This document shows, one piece after another, positions 36,656 to 49,100 of a DNA stretch of 64,000 nt (position 1 is the first letter of the stretch; every line of letters begins with the position of its first letter). The notes beneath the pieces were generated by a model. That model had not been told where the DNA came from. It saw nothing but the letters and a program-made list of their open reading frames with translations, and made no database searches. The stretch lies in assembly GCA_018398805.1 (NCBI GenBank), contig JAGFBZ010000935.1, positions 1 through 64,000 of the forward strand, given 5' to 3'. Source of the DNA: Hirundichthys speculiger (taxonomy: Eukaryota; Chordata; Actinopteri; Beloniformes; Exocoetidae). Both the position numbers and the translations under genes were made by a program.

Positions 36656-37060
36656 ATGGCAACAATGGCAAGGAAAAAGTCCACTTTAAGAGGAAGAAAC
36701 CTCGAGCAAGACCTGGCTCATAAAGGGGAACCTTCCTGGTGAAAGCCAGAAGGAAGAGAGAAAAAGAAGGGGGTGGGTAGGAGAGAGAGAGAGAGGATGG
36801 AGGACAGAAAGAGGAGAGCACATACATCCTGGCAATACTATATTGGACAAATAGTATCAATAGTAATTATCCATTCACTGGAGAACTAAGAATTCCATGC
36901 ACTTATACTCTGACTGATATATTGTTAGTACATGCTCTGCAGAAATGACTATATTAATAGATGTGGGCAGCAACACTGAGGTGGTCAAAGGATCTGACTG
37001 CTGGTCAGCATTTTAGTTGATATCCCAGAGACATTGATACAGACAGGTGGAGGTAAACAC
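36656..37060 (+). repeat. Unclassified teleost dispersed repeat
   Basis: Begins 'ggcaaggaaaaagtccactt' then 'aagaggaagaaacctcgagc', a phrase I recall from many fish genomes, and continues with a purine-rich GA tract (36780-36830). Its class is uncertain. Confidence 0.5.
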
Positions 37061-37105
37061 TGGGACGGTCAGTGGGTGGAATGGCAGGTTAATATATAAC
37101 ATACA

Positions 37106-38237
37106 CTATATTGCCAAAGGTATTTGCTCACCCATCCTAATTATCAGAATCAGGTGTTCGAATCACTTCCATGGCCACAGGTGTATAAAATTAAGCACCT
37201 AGGCACCTTTGTCTGACAGCATGATTATTGCACAGGTGTGCCTTAGACTGGCCACAATAAAAGGCCACTCTAAAGTGTGTGGTTTTATCACACAGCACAA
37301 CGCCACTGATGTCTCAAGTTTTGAGGGAGCCTGCAATTGGCATGCTGACTGCATAAATGTCCACCAGAGCTATTGCCCCTGAATTGTATGTTCATTTCTC
37401 TACCTTAAGCTGTCTCCGAAGGTGTTTCGGAGAATTTGGCAGTACATCCAACCAACCTCACAACAGCAGTTCTCGTGTAACCACACCAGCCCAGGAGCAC
37501 CACATTCAGTATCTTCACCTACAGGATCATCTGACACCAGGCACCTGGACAATTACTGCAACAATCAGTTTGCATCACCAAAGCATTTCTGCACAAACTG
37601 TCAGAAACCATCTCAGGGACACTCATCGGGGTCTTGACCTGTCTGCAGTTAATAATTTTAACCGACTTAAGGAGGCAAATACTCACATTCAATGGTGTTT
37701 GGCTCTTTGAAGAGGTGTTTTCTTCATGGATGAATCCTGATTTTCACTGTACAAGGCAGATGGCAGACAACATCTATGGCATCGTGAAGGTGAGCGGTTT
37801 GCTGATGTCAACGTGGATCAAGTGGCCCATGATGGCAATGGGGTTATGGTATGGGCAGGCGTATGTTATGGAGAATGAACACATGTGATTTTATTAAAGG
37901 CATTTTGAATGCACAGAGATACCGTTGTGCCATTCATCCACGACCATCACCTCGTGTTGCAACATGATAATGCACGGCCCCATGTTGCAAATTGTTATCG
38001 AATCAGCATCTTGATATACCACAACTGTGACGTGGATGATTATCTCTGCAAGAGAAGTGCTCATTAACACAGATTTAGACAGATTTTGTGAACAACAGTA
38101 GTAGTACCACAGTACTACAGTGCTACAGTGCGGTATATATATTTCCCATGTGTACATGGGAAAAAGTCTAGGATTTCTGAGTTCAGCTCATGGGGGCAAA
38201 AACAAAAGTATTCTGTTTATATTTTTGTTTACTATAT
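37106..38237 (+). mobile_element. Chimeric Tc1-like transposon
   Basis: The left 110 bases (CACTATATTGCCAAAGGTAT..GTGTATAAAATTAAGCACC) belong to the family at 1648. From about 37213 the sequence switches to another Tc1 family ('gacagcatgattattgcac' onward). It then runs co-linearly through a broken transposase (37320-38000) to that family's right terminal repeat ('gagttcagctcatggg', 'gcaaaaacaaaagtattctg'). The catalytic second aspartate region ('caacatgataatgcacggcc') is still visible. Frames are broken many times. Confidence 0.88.
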
Positions 38238-38768
38238 ACCACTATGTTGGATGACTCCAGTTTCTTTCTGATTTTATGCAGTCTTAATGCCACTTCTCAA
38301 ATTACCTATTAGCATTGTAAAGTCTGTACGGTGTCCTTCAGGATTACTTTGTATCCTTGTATTCCCATTTTCATTTTCTGAAGGTGTTGTCTGTAAAATT
38401 TCAGAGCTGTGAAGCATATGTGAAAAAGGACTTTATTTCTCATTAAACATTCCTTCTTCTCATTGTTATTGTGATACTTTCCAAACCAAACTTATAGGCG
38501 CATCACTGGAGTTGTGTCATATTGTCTGGTAAATATGAGGTGAGGTCATGGACGGACTTTTGAAGTTTTGAAAATAGATCTGGTAATATCCCTGTTACAA
38601 TCTTAGTCGCATTTGTTACAACGTATTTTAACCCAAAATTGGGTTAAAATTCACATTGGACCCGACGTGCCCAACCTTCCCAAAGCAACAGCTACTCATG
38701 GCCATAGGGAGTGTAGGTTGGAGTGTAAGCATCACGGTCCAGCCGTACAGCAGTTTTGCTCTCTCCTC

Positions 38769-38966
38769 AAAAAGAGTCTGGCTGCAGACTGTGGGGAAGT
38801 GGAACTCGACTTCTGACTGGAAACATGTGATCTCCGCTCTATGGGGGCACCTTGTCCTGATATGTTACCTGATCCCTAACCTTTACCAATCAAGAGTGGA
38901 GGTCACATGTTTCCGGTCTGGAGTGGAGCTCCACTTTCTCTGTTGTCTACAGCTGGATTCTCTTTT
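38769..38966. repeat. Long hairpin: about 72 bp inverted arms
   Basis: The left arm 38769-38840 and the inverse of 38893-38966 agree at roughly three-quarters of positions, with an exact core around GGAAACATGTGA. The loop is about 52 bases. It explains the long plus-strand ORF here, and it may be a small foldback element. Confidence 0.75.
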
Positions 38967-41900
38967 CATCTTCAGTGCAACTCCAGGTTTCAGTGGTAGT
39001 GTTTTAGAAGTGAACGAATTCCTACATGAGCACTGTGAGATCACAAGTTTACCTCAAGGTATCAAGATCAACGGTTGTTTTATGTGGCACATGTCATCAC
39101 AACACACACTACTGGTGGCTACAGGTACTCTGCACCTTCATTTTTTCATTTTTACAGTTTTAGTGACTTTCAGCCAGTCATGTGAGTGTGGATGACCTGT
39201 TTTTATCAAGCAAAGGTAAGCAAGGGCAAGCAACCACAACAAAAGATTCATTCAAGTATGTGATATTTAGATTAACAGAAGTCATCTTCATCTTAGAAAA
39301 ACAAATGTGAGATGGAGATGAAAGCTTCTGACAGAAAGCAAAATGTTGATTATTTTACTTTCCAAATTGCTGTTTCAGAGGTTAAAAACATTCACGGATT
39401 CTGTTTTTTCTAAAACATTTCAGCTTTTCTTACTCAACATTCAAATAAAACAATGCAACATTTGCAGGCCTTGCATATGTCTTCAGTAAAGGCTCAGTGG
39501 AGGGAAATGTCTGCTGCAGATCCTTCAACAGCTTGTTGAGTATCCAGAATAAGTTCTGTATTACGACACGGACGTGTGTGCCAGTAGGGGAGTACAGAAA
39601 CAGGATGAAAGTGTTGTGTCACCACCAACAACAGACTTTCAATGAGCCTGAAGTTTGTTTATTAGCTGCATTAGCCAATCAGCTGACAGACAAAGCTTTG
39701 AAGCTGAAATTACAGCACATCAAGACCTCGCCGCTTTGGAAGTAGAACAGAGACGTCCTCTATCATCTATATACGTTTTACTTGAGGAAGAGTATTTTTT
39801 TTGTATTGTTTTTATCAATACTTTGAAACATGAGTAACATACAGTATTTTTTATTCTCCTGTCATGTACCATTATCATCTTTGAGTCAGTGATTATCATG
39901 GAAAAAATGAGAGAATGAAACTACAGACAAAATTCTGGCTCTAAACTGTTGACACGGAATAATAATGATGGAAAGATTACCACACAGCACTGGCTGTGTA
40001 TAGAGCTGTACAGATAGAATCAAAGCAGAGGTACAGTAGCCTTATGAATAACTGATTTTCAAGGTGATGACGGCACAGTCCTCATTATTATTATATATTA
40101 TAATTATTATTATTAAGTATCACAGGAGTTAGAACTGTGAAATTTTGATGTCTAGTATGTGCAGGTGATGATTGTGATGCAGGTTACAGCTGCAAGTCTG
40201 CAGATGGAAATAATTTTCACAAAAAAATAGACCTTTTTATGTAAAAAAAAAAAAAAAAATGAAAGGGAGAAGAGGAGGAGTCAGAAAAATAGGACCGTAT
40301 GAAGGAAATGAGAATCCTTGGAATGCTTAGTGTTTTTTTTTTTCTTTTTACTTTTAATTGCTGTAAACAAGATATACACTTTAAGACTTGAACGTTTGTG
40401 GATGAATAAATAGTTAAAGGTAATATTTCTGTGTGCGATTATGGGATGTTCTACATTCGGTTAAATCCACGGCTCTCAAACAGTTTTTCTTTTCACTCAG
40501 CCAGTTCAAGGCAGGGCTGATGTATCTTAAGTTTCTGTTCACGGAGCAAAATCAAGTCATACATGAAAGACAAATCCACCATGGTGGGACGTACACTGAA
40601 CTGCTCAAAGGAAACCAATAGCAAAGGCAAAAAAAGCATGACAGAAGGTTTTCACCAAAACTAAAAAAAAAAGTGACTTTAGTCCATTGTGCTGCCATTT
40701 TGTTGGTTGTTGACATGCCAACCTGCAGTCCTGAATCCAGCATTTCTTTGTCACAGTCAAGACCATCATTTTTTTTCGCCTTTTGAATGAAACTAAATTA
40801 AGGTTTCCTTCCATGTCGGACTGCTCCTTCGTCGTCCAGCTTCATGTTGTGTCTCCGGATAGAATGCATGTCATCTGTCACTGGCCAGTGATGCTAATGA
40901 AGCCCAGATGTGGTTCTCCTCCAGTTCCACCCAGGCCCTCCCGCCATATCTTTGTTGACACGACAATACAGTACCCAGAATCCTGCTGTTTGTTGTAGTT
41001 GTCCTGGTGATGGGTTAGCATAGCTGAGATGAAAAATTATATGGAGAGGAGTGGGGAGAGCAGGAAAAGACCAAAGAACATAATTATCCCTAGGTGGTGA
41101 AAAAAACGATTAACTTAATGGCTTACTGGTTGACTGTAAATTCAGCAGCTGAATACTCTAATTTCTACATTTGTGACATATGTGAATTTCCTTTAATCTG
41201 CTGCTATGCATTAAGCCAAAGCCTGAGTCATTTCTAGATGATAAATCCAAACAGGTTGAAAACAGAGAAAAGACATTACTTGTTGAGGATTGTTAGGTAA
41301 TTTCCATAAGCAAGTAAACTATATAAGTGCTGAGGAGATTTTGCAAACATACACACCTAAGTCTGCCTGTATCTGAACAGACTGAAACCACTTTATCCAT
41401 ACCCAACACTGCTGCATGCTTTCTGTCAGGGGGTCAGGAAGCTGATGAAAAACCAGCAGCTGGGGAGGATGCCAGCTTACTTTTCTCCCTCTCAAATCAA
41501 GACTCACATTGCAGAAAGTACAAGTTCAACCTTCTACCAGAGACTCTTCCCGGCATCAAGTTATGTGATCTCAGTCGCACTTGCACACAAACACACAATC
41601 AGAGATGCCGACACGCCCGTACCGTCACACTTCCAAACAGCGAGATAAGCCACAGCATGTCATGATCAAACTGAAAGCAAGTGCAGCTTTAAAGCAAAAA
41701 CAATTGTGTGTTTGTTGGATGCTGGGATGTTTTTGGCTGAGGAGGGAAACCAAGCCTACTGACAAATGCACTATAGCTCACGAAATCTGACGTCAAGATT
41801 ATAAACAGTTCAGACAGTGGAAAATGGCACAAACCTTTTGTTGTTGCACTTCATTTTTATTGTAGGATTTTTTTTAATTATCTGTAGTGGGATTACTATT

Positions 41901-44900
41901 AAGACTGGTAAATGCATCAAGTCAGCCCATGATGGAACAAGCCAGAGTGAATAGGGCTAAACTGAGTATTGATGTATCTAAAGTATAATTTGTGGGAAGT
42001 TCACAGAAAACTATCGAAGAACACAGTGTATGGCAAGCTAGAAGCATTATAGTTTAAAAAATAAAGAGAGAAAAAAACATAGGGAGGCTGACCTGTGTTG
42101 TTTAAACTTTCATTTAACCGTTGTTTGTAAGTGCACTGACAGAACTGCAGTCCACAGACTGTATGATGACAGAACTATGGGATGCTAACAAAAAGCCAAA
42201 AATCCTTAAAGACAAAGAATTGTGTGTGTGTGTTTTTTTTTTTTTTTAGAAAGCATGGTTCTTTTCTCTTTAATGACTCAGTAGATACTGTTAAAAATTC
42301 ATAATGTAGGATAAAAAAGATGAATGCCCATACCAAAAAAGATGAATTACTGGTCTCTTATTCAGTGTTTGCTGAAGTCCATCAGCACAGCTTGAAAAGT
42401 TTAAAAGTGTCTATTCCATGATGATAAATTCTTAAAAAAAAAAAAAAAAAACACACTCACACAAACTATGATAATGACTAAACTTAAAAAATAAAATGCA
42501 ATCTTTTGGGATATATGAGTCCAAGATAATGGGCCCAGATGGATAAACAATTATCAAAGACTCATCCATTTTCTTCCCAGTTAAGTGAGAATGTGTCGAG
42601 AACGTACGCACCTCAATGCTTTTCAGATCATGTGCACACACATTCATGGAGCACTGTCAGCGCTCAACTGTACTAGAAAAGCATGATTGGGATTTTACTT
42701 TTCTGATTTTGTTTCTTAACAATAGTTTCCTAGAATACTGCTCTCTCCTAGCTTTAAAAATGCTTCTTCTTGTTCTCTTGCACCCTTGATGTCTTTCACT
42801 GTCTTTTTCTTCACATTTAAATCAATGCTAACATTGTGTTTGAGATTTCAGAACTGAGTCATCATGTAAAAAGGACTTTTTTTTTCCCATTTCACTGAAA
42901 AGTTTCTTGATTTCACATAATGAAGAATTGCACTTCTTTGCTGTTAGTTTCGTTGTGATCTCCGTCATTTTTAATTACAGGGAAAACAATGTTTTTATTT
43001 TAGTAGGGAAGTGTCTGCACCCATTCATTGCTGAGGATGGGAAAGGAAATCAGTCTCTGGCAACTGCAAATACAATTCAACAATGACTGAAATTTATAAC
43101 CACATCTACACTTTATAAATCTTATTAGAAGACTACATGGATTTCTGCTAGAGGTTAAATCAACTCGGTGCCTTACATCCAAGCTGTTAAATTCCATCTT
43201 AAAAATGCAGTTTGAGTGGGTTGAGAGGGCTGACGGTATCAGGTTTCATCTGTGCGCAGATAAGACCCAGAGGGATTCTTGACCCAGCCTCTTGCCTTCC
43301 ATTCACAAAGTGCCCCGAGAATGTTTTTATTCGTGCTTTCTTGACGCCCATTTGGTTCACCTTCATCTTTACTTAAAGTCTGACAAGGTAATCTACAAAT
43401 TAGAGGTGTACACTGCAGTCCACTCTCTAAAGAAGAGGAGGGGGGTGGGAACAGCAAGTGTTTTAAAAAAAAAGATAAAATAAAATATAAATAGGAAGGG
43501 GAGCTCATTTTTAAATCATACTGTAAAAAAGTTTGCAGTACATTATCTCTGCTTATCTCTTTATGGACTATTACGAGGGTGTAGTTTTCTTCTTTCTTTT
43601 TTTTAATTATAAACGGAGAAACAGATTTACACTCAGTCTCAGTAGTTTCATTCACTAAGCTGTTGTTTTAATGTAGTCAGAGCAAGTTTAAAGGAATAAA
43701 TCAGCAACTATTGATGCTGGTCAGATGGTGTGGATGTCTACATAAATACGTTTTACTCCCCAAAAACAGACGTTTGCTGTTTTCTTTGGCTCCCTGATGG
43801 CAAGAAAGGAAAAGATGACGCACACTGATAAAGTCAGACTGCAGCACAAGCTAATGCTTCTCACAGGAAATGATCTGTCAGTATTGCCTTTTTTAAAATA
43901 TATTTATTTATTTATTTATTTTGCATTTTCTAAAGTTTTTCTCAGATGATGTAGACAATAAAGAAATGTAGATAGATAGAAATAGAAATAAAGACAGAAA
44001 GAAAGAAAGGAAAAGTAGTTGTTAGGCCCAAACTGAGCCTCATAGTAACATATTATTGGATGAAGCCAGCTAAAATGGTCCCTATTTTTGGTAAATGTCT
44101 TTAAGATCAATATATATGCCTGCAGTGTGACTGATTTGTAGTTGTTAATGTAAAAGTATTATTTGGTACCCCATTGAGACAACATATAATTTTCAGGTAA
44201 AGCAGATTGAGATAAATTTCAGGTGAAATAATTCTGTCAGGATTTTCTAATAATGAACATCGTCTTTACTGAAACAGCAACAATGCAGTAAGAATTGTTA
44301 AAGGCTTATGTGTATATATGAACGTTTTTATCAAACTTTAGACATAAAATTGGTTAAAATAATGAAAAAAAGAAAACATGAACATTTGGGGTAATTTATG
44401 TTGTAGCATTAAGATTATCCTCAATCCTCTTTACGCTTTTTTTTTACTGACTTCTTCATTTAGTGCTCTACTTTTCTTTCATCTCTCCCTCTTCCTTTCA
44501 TTGTCTTCTTAAAAATAAAATTTTCTTTCAAAAATGTCAGTTTTAGAAATCAACAGAACATTTCATTTATACCCAAAACATAAAACTTAGCTGGTAAGAT
44601 GACATTAAATTGCTTTATAAACTAGTTTTGAGGCAAGTTACTTGATGTGATTAACCTTTAAAGTAGCTAATGCAGGATGCTCCAGACTTAATTAGACCAT
44701 GTTAGCTGATGATGGAGTTTACCTGAGATTTTATGAGTCCATTAAGCATTTGAATCATGTCAGTGACATTATGAATGAAAAATACTTTATTTATCCCATA
44801 AAGGGAAATTCAACTTCAATTATGAAGAACCTTCCTCAGAAATGTTGATTAAATAAAGTCCTTAAATTGTGGGCAGACATGGAACAAAATATAAAATATA

Positions 44901-45300
44901 GTAGCCTATGCGTTTTGATTTTCCCTAACCAGACAGCACACTGTGAAAAAAGATTATTGTTAAAGTAAACAACTCTCAGCTAACTAATGAGGTACTGTGA
45001 TACTGCAATTTTCATTTTTTGTGCAAAGTGAGCTTTGTTGACAATGTAATAAACAATCAGCTTATTCCCCAAAATAATGTGATCAATAGAATCAAAAACT
45101 AGAACGTCTAAAAACATGGTTTTAATGATTAATACTAAGTTTAATATCTGAAATATCTGACCTGTCAAGTCCCCGTTTTATTCAGATTATAATTTAGCCG
45201 TGGTTGCTTCAAATAATTGTCACCATTTCTGCTGCTTTGAACAAGCAGTCTAACAGTCAGCAGGCCTGAGAGAAATATTTGTAGTCCAGGCTACAAATGT
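38967..45300. other. Gene-free stretch upstream of lhx8
   Basis: No coding exon seen. It contains small A/T tracts (40240, 42232, 42433), a GA-rich microsatellite near 43970-44010, and a LINE-tail phrase 'aatactttatttatcccataaa' (44781). As the region just upstream of a developmental transcription-factor gene, it is a reasonable place for enhancers, but I cannot point to one. Confidence 0.4.
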
Positions 45301-45317
45301 GAAGTTGATGCTGCAGG

Positions 45318-45363
45318 GCGGGCTCGAGCCCGCACAGAGGGAGGTGCGCTGAGCTTTTTAAAA
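45318..45363 (+). promoter_or_regulatory. lhx8 promoter candidate: palindrome and TATA-like box
   Basis: A 16 bp perfect palindrome GCGGGCTCGAGCCCGC (45318-45333) is followed by TTTTTAAAA (45355-45363). This lies about 220 bases before the exon 1 donor, suiting a start of transcription near 45385-45395. The stretch is more GC-rich than its surroundings. Confidence 0.45.
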
Positions 45364-45548
45364 TGCCAAGACTAAACAAGCTTGAGCTCTGACCACAAAC
45401 GGTGAGAGGACGCAAACCTGCGAGTCTCAACAGCAAGAAACAAGGCAGAGGCGGCGGACAAGCGGGACTTATCTGCCGAGAAGGAGAAACGAGAGCTCCC
45501 ACTCTGCTGCTGGGAGGAACATCTGGAGGAACATCTGGATGAACCGTG

Positions 45549-45569
45549 ATGCTCCCAGAAAGAGTTTAA
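45549..45569 (+). other. Short upstream ORF in lhx8 leader
   Basis: ATGCTCCCAGAAAGAGTTTAA encodes six residues and stops 14 bases before the main upstream ATG (45584). It could dampen translation. This is seen in the sequence only, and its use is an inference. Confidence 0.5.
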
Positions 45570-45583
45570 CAGCGTCTCCAACA

Positions 45584-45588
45584 ATGCG
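45584..45588 (+). CDS. lhx8: lhx8 coding exon 1 (5 nt)
   Basis: ATGCG precedes a GTAAGA donor. Joined to exon 2 it reads in frame into [17 protein letters not shown]. Confidence 0.65.
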
Positions 45589-46095
45589 GTAAGAAGCCTA
45601 TGAGGGACTGACATATATGATAGGAATAATTACCAAAAAGTTGTATTGTTGATTGTGCCTGTTACACATATAACACCTCTACGACTGGCGTTTAGATCCT
45701 ATTAAACCTTTGGCCTCATATAATTTGAATGTAGTGATCACTCTAATTTATTTATTTATTTAAACATTCAGTTCATAGCAATATTTCATATAGTTTCATA
45801 CATTATTTATTTTATTTAGGGACTTTATTAGATTTGTACTTTTTTGTACGATTGCCCGAAAGGCCTCCAACTTCTTTCCCTGCTCATATGTGAAATATAG
45901 CCAAGATCTTAGAGTAATGAAAAACAAATGAAACCATTAAACGTTAAAGACTAATATTGTATCTGCCCTTTAATTTCCAGCGAAAACTAACTTATGTACT
46001 TAGTTAAAAGATAGTTAACATTAGTAAACATTAGCCTACTGCAGAGGCTCACAGTTTATTATTTGATTGATTATTATGTCTATTATTTTTATCAG

Positions 46096-46187
<92 letters not shown>

Positions 46188-49100
46188 TTGGGGGTATTGT
46201 ACATTGAGCGACGTCTCGGGGCGTCACTAAAGTAACCAGGAGGAAAACTCACCTGTGCGCCTGCGCTGATGAGCTTAATCAGTGAATGACTTTCAGGTGT
46301 GTGCGGAGCCGCAGTGTCCGAAAGTAGGACGCTAAGTCATCACGTGCATGTCATTTAATACATGCTAAATCAATACTTTCCTGTAACTTCACTTGGTTTG
46401 TTCCGCCATTAATAAAACAGCCTCTAACTAAATCCTTGAGCAAACACGTTTGCCCCCCCAATGATGGACATTATTCGAGTGATTGTTAATCAACAGGGTT
46501 GCCATGGGAACATGAATTAAATCTCAGGTTTCTTGGTCATTCAGGCCCGTGTCCTGCTGCGGACGTGTTGATACCATGTCAGAGGGAGAAAGACAACCGA
46601 CGGAGAGTGTTTCCACCCAGCTGCAGCATGGACCTACTTTTTACGACACAGTAGGTGTTTTCAATACCAAATTAACAACTTTTTCTCCAAAATAATGACA
46701 CCCTGAGTGGGAAATTAGAATCACCTGTGGCCTGTGCGAGGGCACGCGCGCTTCTAAGTAGCCTTTCTCTTAAAATAAATAAATGATTAAATAAAAGGCG
46801 GCGGGGGACAAGTAAAATATTGGTTGCCTGCTTTATTGTTGTTGTTATTCCTTAATTTAAACAATGACTTCTGCTCAGATAATGATTATTCTTCCCCAAT
46901 AGGCTGAAAGCGAGTTTTTGAAGCAGCCTGAATATGTCTGACTTATGTTTTCTCTATAGTTTGTGTTAAAAAAAAAAAACACTTTTCTCTGTTTAAAGTA
47001 AATGACTCATGAGGAATTGCTTTGTGGACAATATATGCCAACATAGATGTAGGAAGAGGGACCTCCAGGATTTCTGGGCCCTGTGAAGAGACATGCCATT
47101 GGGCCCCTCCAGCACAGCACAATCAAGCAACACACAATTCAATATATATTTTAAATAAATAAAAATATAGCCTAAATATAGGCTTTATGTTTGATAATTA
47201 ATTCAGCTTAAGGTATAATTAGAACAATGCACACTTGGACTTTATATTCTCTGAAGTCTTAGGCTATATACGTGCTACCCTCATGTGCATTCTTGTCGAA
47301 CAGGGGAACTCGGACAGTTGCATCACTTTTGACATTTCTCTCAAATACCCAGACTGCAAGAATAGTGCTGATGGGGGGGGGAAAAAAAAAAAACTTTCAA
47401 ATAACTTAAAAGCTTTTTTCTTTTTTTAATTTTGGTTCATTCCCTGTTCCTACACCAGTACCTGATGATTTTCTCTCCTGTTTAACAGTAGGGGAGGGTG
47501 CTATGGACCATGCGGACAAGAACATGTATCACAAATTACAAATAAAATTTAATGGCACAGATGATGCTCATTGGGAAGACAAAGGGGGAAAGAAACACAT
47601 CAGGGGTTTAAAAGGCATTGGCATGTTTCTTGGCTTGGCCAAATATGTCATGAAATTTTAATGTTTTATCCTCTTTAATTTTATACAAGCCACACAGTCC
47701 AGACAATAGCCATGTCTTACCCATATTTTTAATTCCCGTACATGGCATGCCCATAGACACATTTTGTATCCAAATAACTTCACAAATTTGGATTCTGTCA
47801 ATTGTATTATGGTAAGGCAAGTTTATTTTTAGAGCACAATTTGTACACAAGGCAATTCAAAGTGCTTTACAGATGCATAAAATCACAAGAAGGCAAAGAG
47901 AATCATCCCATAAATCTTAAAGCACAAAAATAATCATTAATGAATTAAATTAAAAACAAAGAGTGCAGATAACATCTTTTCAGTTGTCATATGCACAGAT
48001 AAACAGAACTGTTTTCAGCCTGGATTTGAACATTGTCAGAGCTGAGGCCTGTCTCACATCTTCTGGAAAATAGTATATCATTTAATATTTGACACGAGAT
48101 CACACCAGGTTTGTTCCATGAATCCACCTTTTACTGGATTTTATTATTGTATTTTTTTTTTTTAATGTTTGATTACATGTGTAAGAATTTTTCCAGTATA
48201 ATTTCTGATCAATTAACAACCAGAAACCAGATTCTGAGTCATTTAATTACATCAGCATCTGTACTTCTGACAGCTGAAAAAGGTTCTCAAGATATTTTTA
48301 CACTATTTGGAAACTGTTTAATACAAACACAAACAAAAGCTTAACAGCCTGTTGTGACAAAGAAAAGAGTTATGTTTTAACAATTAGTGGATTACTTGTT
48401 TTTTGACAGGGCTCATCTGGACCTGATGACATTTTCGAGGAGGACACTTACTCTCCGTCCTCCCTCTCCTCCTCATCGTTGTCCACTGTCCCCATCGTAA
48501 CCTCTCTGCAGGGGAAAACCCTGTGTGCTTCATGTGGCCTGGAGATTATAGACAGATACCTCCTCAAGGTCTGGTTCGAACTGTGGTATTATTAGTTTTA
48601 ATGACAGCACCACTAAAAGACAAACTGGCAATATGTTATGTTACGCGAGTAACACTTGCCACACAAACCAGAAACACTCCCACCCCTACCCCACCCAAAA
48701 GTAAATAAATGTTTCAATTTTTATTTGTCTTAATTTTGTTCAACTATAGGCCAATACTTTTTTTACATTCATAAAAAAATAAAGTGTCCTTAAAAACCTG
48801 TCAGATCATAAGCGTAATATTAAAAAAAAGCACAGCAACTTATGGTAATTTTTTTAAAATAATACATATTTTAGCGAAAATCATTGATTTAAAATGACTG
48901 GCCATTTATTAAATCCTTTTTCTTTTGCCTTTATGAAATGATATAAATTAACTGTCCAGTATCTAGAGATGTATAATTACCCTCCCCCAAATTTTTTTTT
49001 CTTCCTCTTAGGTGAACAATCTGTGCTGGCATGTGCGCTGTCTCTCATGCAGTGTGTGTAATACATCTCTAGGGCGACATGTGAGCTGTTATGTGAAAGA

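Noticed and set aside
36334..36723. 129-codon plus-strand ORF
   Set aside because: Out-of-frame reading of a decayed Tc1 fragment and an adjoining repeat.
38656..39195. 179-codon plus-strand ORF
   Set aside because: It spans the inverted-repeat hairpin at 38769-38966, has no domain or splice context, and its composition is not protein-like.
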